64,000 nucleotides of DNA from Jaapia argillacea MUCL 33604 (Eukaryota > Basidiomycota > Agaricomycetes > Jaapiales > Jaapiaceae). A program made the position numbers and the translations under genes. Positions 32,493 to 42,770 of the stretch are shown here, one piece after another. The notes under the pieces are model-generated. The model did not search any database, was not told the origin of the DNA, and worked only from the letters and a program-made list of their open reading frames with translations. Location: positions 456,013 to 520,012 of the forward strand of contig KL197732.1 in assembly GCA_000697665.1 (NCBI GenBank), written 5' to 3'. The stretch's first letter is position 1. Every line of letters starts with the position of its first letter.

Positions 32493-34677
32493 TCATGGCT
32501 CAACTTCGTCAAGCCTCAGGTCGAAATCCATCCACATCTTTCTTCGCTCCCTATCCTCCTCTTCCTTCTTTGTCAACTTCCTTGGTTTCACCTTCACTTC
32601 CTCGCCCTTACCCTTCCCTTCCATTACCGTTTTCACTGTCACCTCTTGGACGACCTCCTCTTCCTCTCCATCGAACTCGTTATCTGTTCCCTCCTCTGCC
32701 TCCTCTTCGTCTGCACGTTCCTCACCGTCATCCCCACACTCATCATCATCTTCTGCACCTTCCTCGTCATCGTCACTCCACCTACTCTCCGCACCTCCTC
32801 CCCTCAACTCCTCCTCCTCCTCACCTCCACCCCGAACCAACTCATCAACCAATTGATCGACTTGATCAACTTCTCCCTTCCCCTTCTCTTCATCCGAATC
32901 ATCCAACGCCCCGAGAGATTTGTTCGTAAGCCTCGTAAGTCGCCGTTGAGCTCGGTCGACTAGGAGTCTGTGTTGTGGGTGCGTCTGAGCTGGAGTTGTC
33001 GTCGGCAAGGAAGTAAGGGAATCAGGCGAGAATGGGTTGAAAGACGATGATGTTCCCTAAATGATAACACCATTCAAACAATCAACAAACTAAATCAGAG
33101 TTCGGAGAGTTCGAAACTTACCTCGTCCAAAAGATCAGACGAAGGTCCATTCCCAACCATAGGAGACGAAAACCTCGCATCTCCAAATTCTTCTCCGCCA
33201 ATCCCACCTCCACTCCCCCGTCCCTTGCCACTCAACACCTTCTCATACTCTGCACACTTTCTCAAGAACCGCTCGAAAGCGTCGGGTGAATTGTATCTGA
33301 TTGTTGGGAGATCTAGGAGTAAGGCGCTTGCTGGTGAATGTGTGAGGGTGAACGCGGGGGAAGTTGAGGTGGGGAATCGGAGGGGGAAAGGTGGGCGGGA
33401 CGGGTTGGTTGAGGTTGTGGTTGGAGCGAATCGACGTTGAAGGAGGGCGAGTTTGTCTGTCGCGCTCGTACTAGCAAATGGGTTCTTGGCGGACTTGCTT
33501 GTACCAGCGAACGGATTACTCCCTTTGCCGGCCAACGCAAAGGAGTTCTTCGAGACCTTCCTCACCAACGGGCTCGCATCGCCGAACTCGGATGGAGGAG
33601 TTTGGCCGAGGTCAATGGTACCTCTCGCGCAGAAGACATGGGGTTTGTTCCCTATGCCCTTGCGTGATGGGATTGCGGGAGAGGTGGAGGAGAGGGAGGG
33701 GAGGGTTGTTGTGCTGAGTGTTAGGTGGAGGGTTGTGTAGAGGTTATGATGCTAGATGACAAGACGAGCGTTAGAGATGAAGAGTAAGGGAGAAAGGGAG
33801 GAGGCTTACGTAGATGATACCGCGTCGCTGATCAGCGCCTTTCGGCCAGACATTCCCCAGAGTGAAATCATCCTCGTTCTCCCAACTCCACTCCCCGCTC
33901 TCCTCTTCCTCGTCGTCGAATATCCCGTCGGCATCCTCGTCCTCCGGCGCATCATAGGCATCCTGTAACGAAATATTCCGTGCATATGGATCTCGTACGC
34001 TCGACAACTTCGCCCACGTCTTTCCCGACTTGATATGACCTGGTTGTGAAAAGGGTTTGGCGGAATGGGTGACGATGGACTTTTGGACTTCGAATAAGTG
34101 ACCCACGTCGTCGTCGTCGGACAGTTTAGACTTGGAGGGAGATGAAACGGCTGAACGGGCAGGCAAGTCGAATAGAAATAAGAGTAATTTGTGAAGGTGT
34201 TTGAACGTGTAGTTTGTGGGGACTTGGACGATCCTGTACGGACCATCCCTCTCCTTCGCACTTCCATCCTTCCCACCATCCCTCCACTCATCCTGATCAA
34301 CAACCTCTCCCGGCTTCAAACTCCTCTTCGACCTCTTGGAACATTTCCCAACGTCCCCTAGACTAGGCGCATGAGCCACTTGAACTCTTAGAACCAAATG
34401 TTTCGAGAACGGCATGGCTTTGGGTAATTCAACTTGGAATCTCGACCTCTGAGAGAACCCAAGAGGGTTGGAGGGAGAGTCCGAGGGTGTCTGGTATGCA
34501 TAGCGGGGTGTGTAGGGTGTGCTCGTCGTCACTGACGGTGTCGACGCTAGGGCCAAAGGGAAGGGAATAGCAGGACGTTTTTACAAGGGGATTGGAGCAG
34601 CGAAGACGATGACGGGTACGAATGGGTGTAGGTATGAGCGTCGACCGACAGGGAACAGACGTTTGCTTGGGTGGCAT
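32493..34677 (-). CDS. pRiA4b ORF-3-like domain protein, three exons
   Basis: Exon 1 (up to 34677, ending 33810), intron 33809-33752 (GTAAGC...CTAG), exon 2 (33751-33122), intron 33121-33057 (GTAAGT...TTAG), exon 3 (33056-32493). Phases match at both introns. The middle of exon 1 reads YRIVQVPTNYTFKHLHKLLL, then GHLFEVQK, then an acidic stretch, then WSWENEDDFTLGNVWPKG, the pattern of the plasmid pRiA4b ORF-3-like fold found in many fungal hypothetical proteins. The C-terminus is very acidic and then Lys/Arg-rich. The N-terminal MPPKQTS at 34677 is one base out of frame with the rest (+1 over 121 nt), so a small frameshift or an unmodelled intron lies near 34560-34600. Cellular role unknown. 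Confidence 0.75.
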
Positions 34678-34899
34678 GGTCGCGGTTGGCGATGACGGCG
34701 ATTGGCAGGATAGTTCGTTCGAGTCTTTTATTGGCTCAGATTCAACGCGACGTGATCGAGTGAATGAGTCAAGAGACCATGGTAGAGGAATCAAATGAAA
34801 AGCAACAGGTAACGACAAGCAAGTCGGTGGGTGAACTCAGTAGTAGCCAGACAAATCTTCCGACAAATCCCCGTTCTCTGTCGCCATCGTTCTTGACTT

Positions 34900-36730
34900 T
34901 CAGACAACTTTCAGATATGCCTTGCATACTTCATCTCTTCCCACCCAACCTGCGGACTCTTCAACGTTGTCAACCCTCTACCGTCGTCTGCTTGTCTGCC
35001 ACCTGTATGGACGAAGCCACCGTATTCCTGCGTTCTGGTGTCAGTCAATGATCCAGTTACCTTCGCGTCGGCTGAAGAGACTGAGGACCTTAGGTCTGTC
35101 ATTTCTCTTCAGCTCGCCTGCCCAGCGTGCATACATGCTGACTTTACCTAATCAGTCCCTCTCTTCTGACTATCCCGTCCATTCACTCAGGTCCGAGTTG
35201 TGACTCCCGATATTTCCCTACATTAGTTCGCCGCTCGATTCGCTCAGCAAGCCATTCAAGCCCTCACGTCCGCGACGACTCGGTCCACAGCCGGGTGGCC
35301 TCCCGCCCAATATTCTGAATCAAAACGCTTCGTTTCTACCTCCCCAACCTTCCCAATCCGTCCGAATATACCCCAGGGAATTTTGGTGAAGGATCGAGAA
35401 GAAATCGGTCGTGTGTTGGCTAGATACTCGGCCTCTGGCGAGGAGGATGCTGGGGTCAATGGGGGATCGACGTCGATCTACAAGCTATGATTACTTTGAT
35501 CATCTATCAATCGAGACATTTACGGTGTTACGTCTAAGATGGCTCGAAGCTTTCGCCTCCTCTCAGCCTGTAATCGACGGCTGCAATGTTCGAGGGAAGT
35601 TCACCCACTTTCCCAACGTTGAGCTTCGTGGCTGTCGGAGGGATGTTTCGTCACACGCCGGTGGCTCGCGCAGCATATATGCAGGTCTGAACATTTCCAG
35701 ATATCCTGTTTTTCCGTCCCTTTATCTGAGGCGATGTTGGTTCTGCTATTCAGTTGACTTCTGTGGTGAACGACAAAAGGAACCCAATTCGCGAATTTCT
35801 GTGGTTAGCACTCATCGGCGGGCCGAAGCTATCAAACGGCGTCAAGCGCGCTATTCATTTCGCTTGCGGGGCTGATTTATTCGCGAGCTGTCTGAAAGGG
35901 TATGGATTCAAGGGTTATTCATGCTCATCGGCAACGGTACTCATTTCTCACCCACCTTCATAGGCTTCGGAGTCGGCAGCACATCGGCATCAGCGCACAG
36001 GCTGGGTTCAGCAAAAACCTCTAGGGCATCATCAACCTCCGTCCAGCTCTCCCCCTTCCAATTCCGCGGCATTCGCAGCAGGATGTCTGCTCGGAACGTC
36101 CCTATTCACGACTTATTGCCTCGTCGTAGACATCTTGGGCGACTGGAGACATCATCGACTCCCCGCCTCTACTCGTTCCTCTTCGTCACTCTAGAGTACG
36201 AACAGCTGAGCTTTATCTCGGTGATTCTTTACGGGCGCTGTAGGAATTCGCGCAGGTCGATCGAAACGATGTTGACTTTCCTTTTCGTAAAGTGGTCGAG
36301 GGGCTGGTGCTGTTGGAGATTTGAATGTGAAGGATGGTTCGAGGGAGTCTGTCGTCGGTCGGTCTCTTGGGAATTTGGTGTGTACATCAACCCTGTATAC
36401 CTCCTCTGTCCCTGAATGCGGTATTGGCAGATTAGCACCACTCCTCCACAACACTTCTCATCGCCCATCGTCCCGATATCGTCCCTTCGGCTTGATTTCG
36501 TGTCGAATTATATACCTGTGCGAAGAGCGGCTGTTTCGACTCTCAATCAAAGCTCCCCCGAGTTCCTCGCAGGATTTCCGTCACTTGCAACTCGGGAGGG
36601 AGGGTAGCGTACAGTCCGTCGACAAGTCGCTCCTTCAAGAACAGATATTTACTTTCCCTAAGGTGATCTAGGAAGCCGATGCAAACCGTTTCATCAGTCA
36701 TCTCTCAACCGGAAACTCCTTCCGCTTAAC
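34900..36730 (+). repeat. Family R, copy 2
   Basis: Aligns with copy 1 across most of its length, including the segment encoding ATCMDEATVFLRSGVSQ, the block ending in GCRRDVSSHAGGSRSIYAG before a GT-type donor, and VRRAAVSTLNQSS near 36530. It lies next to the pRiA4b-like gene on the opposite strand. Open stretches are up to 154 codons, but I could not assemble an intact reading frame. Confidence 0.55.
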
Positions 36731-36739
36731 GGCACTATC

Positions 36740-37480
36740 TGGAAATTCGGTTGGTGACCCCGGCCGGGTACTCCAGTATCTCCGAGTCAATTTATGGAAC
36801 GACGGTACTCCACCGTTCTACGGGCTTCGAGCAGCGTGTAAACCGCATGCGGGGTTGATCTCATCGCGAACTGCCTTGGAGGTATGAGCACCATATTTTG
36901 TTGGTCACGTCGCTGACTTGTAGTCATCTACAGTAGAATTGGCAACGCGTTGGTATCCACTACACGGGCTATAGTTCTCGTAATCCTCCAGAACACCATT
37001 AGTCCAGTTAATCTCTCCGCATCTCTTTCCCTATAGAGCCATCTCAAACCTCCTCCTCGGCAATCGTTACCCCGGAACTTCACTCCTCCCAGAGTGCAAA
37101 GCTTACCTCCTGGCCGGTTCTTGAACGACTGCACGATCATCATCGACTCCCTCTCTCTTCACCCCTCTTTATTACGCGACAGTGCGAGCAGCTGAGCTTT
37201 ATGTTAGCGATTCGTTCAGTGTGTTATGCGGAATTCGTGCGCACGGATCGAAAACGATGCTTAGCTTCCATTTCGTGAGGGAAGGTGGTGGGGCGTCTAG
37301 GGATGTTAGATATTTGGTTGCTGGGGGTGGGTTTGGGGAGACTGTCTGTGGTCTATTGTTCACGTTCTTCCTACGGGAAGTGGATAGCAGAGGGTATCTG
37401 TTTGGACTACCCCAACACCAGGGCAGTGATATTGGGCGGATGAATAAAGCACGCCGGGAGACCGAGAAAATCAACCGTTG
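36740..37480 (+). repeat. Family R, partial copy 3
   Basis: A shorter, more divergent copy directly after copy 2. It retains the FYGLRAACKPHAGLISS-like block and the ELYVSDSFSVLCG...FHFVREGGG block that corresponds to 31490-31620 in copy 1. It is open for 110 codons at 37182-37514. Confidence 0.45.
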
Positions 37481-38486
37481 TTGGACACAACTGGATCGTG
37501 TGACATGGTGGTGAAGACAGCGAGCGGAGTGATCGGAGAGATGTGTTCGGGAGGTAGATCAGGGGCATGGTGGTCAACATTTATCATCTCCTGTGATACG
37601 ATTCGTATCAATCTCAATGTTCGCAGTGCAAGGGAAGAAGATAAAGAGGCGAATACATGAGTCTATGCTCTTTCAGCAGTCTGAAACCCTGACGAGGAAA
37701 TCGAACATTCCGAGACCTTTGTATTTGAGATTCCTGGTCAGGTTCAGCAACACTTCGAAGAAAGGCTAGATTTTCCTTCAGAGTAACTTCGACGGCGCGA
37801 TGCGTGGGGTACTAGGTACTTATGGCGGAACAATATTCGAATTCCAGGATACGGGGTAAGGACCTTTCTGAAAACTAGTCACAGTTGTCGTCAGTTGATT
37901 TCAAAGAGGTGGAGACTTACCTACGTTCAGCGCTAGATTCTGTCTCTGAGGTGGATCGCTCGACACGATCCTTGGCCGATGATCGGAACTTGGATATGTC
38001 CTAACAAGGACTTGATAGCACGCTTTCTGCAGATGGGTGGTGGGGCATAAACACATGTGTTTCACAATTTAACCTTGATGCGAACGGAGGTGCTGGAGAA
38101 CATACCGTTTGAATGTCTCCTCGACAAGGCTCATACCCCTCACACGCAATGCCTTGATACGAAAGGGTCAACCTCATTCCTTCCCTCAGACTCCCCATGC
38201 ATATTCCAAACAGGTAATTCCAGAGGTGAGATTCTCGTCAACGCCAGCACAGACTCATGCACGGCGTCGGAACTGCTGTCCCCGGATCTGAAGCTCTGGT
38301 TGATATTCGGACCTCTTGCTCGCGGTAACTTGGATAGGCCATTTGACGCTCAAGTCACTAAGTAGTCACCCTCCATAGGCGCTGGCTGTATGTTTGGCAG
38401 ATCGATGACCAAACTCTGATCGCCGTGCAGGTCACATCGTGTTGCACCTTGATCTTCACCTCCACTCCCTCGTACCCTGACCCAGC
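37481..38486. other. Intergenic, nothing recognised
   Basis: CpG-rich, short ORFs only on both strands. Probably contains the promoter of the GTPase gene that follows. Confidence 0.4.
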
Positions 38487-40490
38487 ATGGGCGGTTCAGA
38501 TCTTCCATCTCAAGCCGCAGAGATCATCGAGGAGTGCTCACCGTAAGATCTTCAATCATGGCACCATGTATCTCTTGAAGATGTCATGCTTGCTGGCATA
38601 GTTTTCGCATTTTGGTGATCGGAACGGTGAGGGGCTCTTTGGTCGTTCGTTATGCGGCGTCTGATGACCTCGCAGACTGGAGTCGGGAAGTCGACCCTGA
38701 TCAATTGCACCTTCAAGGTCGAACATGCAGTAAGATATCCTGGTTCATTGAATTAGTTGTATCAACCTCATGTGATTTGCAACCAGAATGTGTCTCATCT
38801 TGGAGCTGGTAAATCGAACATCGACGATGAAATTACGTTTCTGGAAAATCCTTTGTTCATCCTCCACGATTCTCAAGGTCTCGAGTCTGGCGAGGTCGAC
38901 AACCTGAACAAGATAAAGGATTTTGTCAAGCGTCGGATGGCCGAGCCTAAGATTAAGGACAGACTCCATGCCGTCTGGTGAGTCCTCCCCAGTGCCTGAC
39001 AGCTTCTCGATAACTGTCTTGCAGGCTTTGTATTGAGGTTCCCCGCGCGGGTGGGCGGCTATTCGAAACTGGGACCGAGGAGTTACTACAGCTCGCGAGG
39101 GACGAGCAACGTGAGCCATCACTACTGTCCGCTAAACCGATTCCGTTGCTGATTTCTGGACTCGCCCCAGTTCCCATTGTTGTTGTGTTCACTAAGTTCG
39201 ACATGCTGCTCCTTCGGGAGCGCAACAGATTGAGAGGTAAACTTCCCAAGGAAGAGATAGCACCAGCTGCTGAGAAGCACGCCGAGCTGTTTTATGAAGA
39301 GCGTTGTGAAAAGCCTCTGGCTGGTCTTGCACGAAACACGTGTTGCGTGAAGGTTTCTTGTGCGTTTCGGCAAACCCATCTCCCTGCTTCCACTGTTCCA
39401 GCTGATGCTTTTCTCGCATTCCAGACAACGATTACGCCTCATTAATACACTTGGTCGAAGTCACGTCCCACCTTGTTCTCAGCCATGGTGAGGAGGATGT
39501 GTTTATCGTTTGGGCCATCGCTCAGCGAGTGAGTGCTGGTTTGAAACTGAAAGCCTCTGTCACGTGTGTATCCTGCATTTGGTATTTGTGTGTTCCTTTG
39601 ATACTGACCAGGTTTTCGAAATCAGTGTTGGCATGAAAAGTGAGGGATAAGTCACGGAGCTTGAGATCGCAAATTAACGCCCTGCTTCGTTAGGATACTG
39701 GAAGGGTGTTTCACTGAAAGAAACATCTTGTGAAAGTGGATTCCAGGCATGCCTTGATGCCATCCATACCGACATGGTCTCTGTTTGGAACTTCAATGAC
39801 CCCGTGGGCGTGAGCACCCACATCCACTCCTCCACTCTTGGACCTCACTAAAGTTCTGCGTAGTTGCTTTCTAGTACAGAAATCACAGATATGATTTTGC
39901 ACCTTATTGAAGAATTAGGTCCAACCAAACGAACCACCGACCCTGGGTATGCTGGTGTTCATACATAGGGAACCGAGACATTCACGGATTCTTGCAGTGA
40001 TGACCTGACAACCACCAATACCACAGAACCCATCGCACAAGCCGTTCTCCCAGTTGGAGGCCACGTGGCATCCGCGGTCTGTCCATCGATTACTTTCGTC
40101 AAATGGCTCCTCAATACATACGACGTGACGTGCGTATTTCCCAACTTCGTGTAGTCATATTTCGCTCAATAATACCCCAGCTCTGACACGTTGAAGTGCC
40201 AAATGGCATACATCGTCGACCTCATCGCCATCCTCGAACAGGTTCTCCTCCTTATATTGGCTAAGCCCCCGCAACCTATTAGGTTGGCAGAAATCCAAGA
40301 AGCTTTCAGTGCATATAATGGGTCCTCAATTCGGACAAATATTCACAAGGGCATTCGTCGGTACGTTGAGGAGACTGATGCGGTACACCATCTTGATGTT
40401 GGGAACACCGAGAAGGAGACAAGTCGCTTGGTTAGACAGTACTGCGGTGCTAGTATCCTGACAGATCTGAAGCTCAACAGAGGTTGATAT
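38487..40490 (+). CDS. P-loop GTPase (G-domain protein), multi-exon
   Basis: A third member of the GTPase family, not carrying a microexon array. The P-loop TGVGKSTLIN is encoded at about 38676-38705, then a GT intron, then DSQG (G3) near 38870, the exon boundary at LHAVW (38976-38981), VVVFTKFD (G4) near 39180-39205, a second half with YWKGVSLKETSC and CLDAIHTDMVSVWNFNDP (39690-39800), and a C-terminal helical segment starting CQMAYIVDLIAILEQVLLL (40194-40290) and ending at 40487. This order matches the duplicated gene up to G4. Start choice (ATG 38487, MGGSDLPSQ) is tentative, and several introns between 38540 and 40190 were not all resolved. No stop within the recognised exons. Confidence 0.65.
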
Positions 40491-42129
40491 ACGTGACGAT
40501 TGTCTGTTATTCTTCTTGAATGTACTATAGTCGCTGAAGCTCGAACGCTGACTTGCACGAAACATACTTTTCATTGCTCCACCGGCGACAACTCGTCTAT
40601 TCACATGTGTTGTGATGTTCAAGGGCGAAGTACAGTCAACGGGGATGAGCCAACGGGACATCAAAGAGTCGGCGACGGCTACCAACCGAGGGAGAAAGGA
40701 TTATTGAAACCGTCATCCTCCAGCGCTGAAATAGAAGGGAGACGAGGCAAACGGCAGCTCACCCGGAACTCGTCCTAAAATACGTAGAGCTTACTACTCC
40801 GAGACATCTAGGCAAAGCATTGAGTCCAGTGCGAAACATGATGAAACCAGAGTCGAACGAGTGGGAAAGTCCAACGATGCCTCCTCCGTTGCATTATACC
40901 TGTCGGAAATTCTTGTAGAATGCTCTACCTTGTATGGTTGAATAACAATTGAAACTCGTCGGAAAGCCTCCCTCGTAGAACTGAAAAAGGTAAAAATTTC
41001 GAACTCTTGTCTAGCCTGTACCATACGCTGTGGTGTTTTTACGTCGGTCGCCAATGAACACCACATCATCTCGGTTTTCCCTGATAGGTTCTTATTGCGA
41101 GCTCGAGACCTATTGAAGAGCGAATCGACCGAGAAGGTTGACGAATTCGTGGAAAGTTCGCCCTGATTTGGGAAACCTTCCGTCATTGAGGAAAGAGTGC
41201 GATTGAGAAGCGGCGTTGGAGAGTTGACTAACTTCGGACTCGGGTGTTAAACATGGGAACAGGGCTTGTCATGAACAGACGGTTTCGTAGTCACGGGAAA
41301 TTCGGCGCCGATGTTACTTGGTAAGCCGAGCAGTGTCGCGTTGTTGTCTCCTTCAACTGGAAGGAGTCATGTAAACGCGTACGAACCTCTCGACAATCTA
41401 AGAAATATAGAACCGTCAATACTCACCTTTGAAGAGCCTTGCTCGTTCGCCCCAGCACACACTCCCCTTCTTTCACGACTTCGGGCCAAGACACTCGACC
41501 AACCTCCACGTCCATCGACGTCACTTCACGCATTCTTCTATGCTCGACACACCGATGTGTTTGGGACGATCAGTTTGTGCGATCATAGGCCAGCCAGCGA
41601 GATGCACCGGTACGCATGAATTTTGTGTCGTGATCGAGGAGAAGGGTGGAGTCCTGATCCTGGTACACTCGTCTAACGCCCCATCCGATATGCGAAGGTG
41701 AAGTCATGGGCTCGGGTAAGACTACTGCCGAGAGCAGGAACGAGGAGTTGCAGCGAAGACGACGAACGGACCGTCATCCGATTATGCCGTTGTCCAGAAG
41801 GCGTCGTTACGGTGGTGAGTCTGGCACTTTGAACTTGCATGTCGCAATCGATTTGGTAGACTACAGGCATGGAAAGTGTCGAAGCCTTGGATTAGTTGGG
41901 TGACGGCGGAACAGGGCTTGAGACTCGTTCGGTTGCGCCTGGTGTGGCAATGGTACCTATCGGATGAATGACTCAGCCATCATTGTAAGAAAGTGGTCGC
42001 AGGGAGGTCCAGACGCACATTGGATCTTAAAAGTCTTCCTGTTGTCTGGCAGCAACAAGTTCTCCCTGAACACGACGGTTACATTCGACGATCGGTCACC
42101 TCCTGCCCCTCCCTTTTCAGATTCAGATT
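40491..42129. other. CpG-rich spacer, no recognised gene
   Basis: Contains a 130-codon ORF on the minus strand (40794-41186) and overlapping plus-strand ORFs of 90-102 codons (41311-41701), none with a motif I recognise. Confidence 0.4.
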
Positions 42130-42770
42130 AGGGTGCAAGTCCGCCATTGGGTTAGAGAATCGCGTAGGCGGGGCAGTCATCGGCATTGGAACACCCATAT
42201 TTGATTGAGCTGAGAGGACCCTGCAGGCTGAGGTACTGGATCCGCTACACCGTCCTTCCCAGCCCTGGACTGGTTTTGGCTCCAACTTTGAGGAGTTGGG
42301 TTGGGGTATGTCTAGGTTCGTTGATTGAGGATGGGATGATGAGCACGAAGACTTTGGAGTGGGAGGCAGCGAATCATAGCTTACCAGAACCCATGGCAGA
42401 GAACTCCAGAGGCCACTGCCGAGACAACTAGACAGGGCATTGGCCCAGTCGGAGACATAGCAATGAAATGAACGGTGTGATTTTGGAACGTCTGATATAT
42501 AGCTCGCTGCGGTCGGCATTTGAAATGGTTGGAAAGACAAAATAGAGAAGCGTTCAGCGCAGACAAGACCCGATGGAGAAGGCCAAGGATGTGAGCCCAG
42601 GGGCAGCCACGGATTCCTCGCGTGTCGATGGTGTAAATCGAGGTGACAGATGTTGTTACAGTTTCCCCGAGATGTCACCATCTCCAGAGCGTGACAATGC
42701 AGTGCACCCTCATGCAGGCACTCTCAGTCTTCTAGTCATCTCTCGCATCTCACACCAGGACCACCATCCC

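Noticed and set aside
32446-32963. Plus-strand Ser/Pro/His-rich ORFs
   Set aside because: They are the complement of the acidic, Lys/Arg-rich C-terminal exon of the pRiA4b-like gene, which has supporting splice sites and phase.
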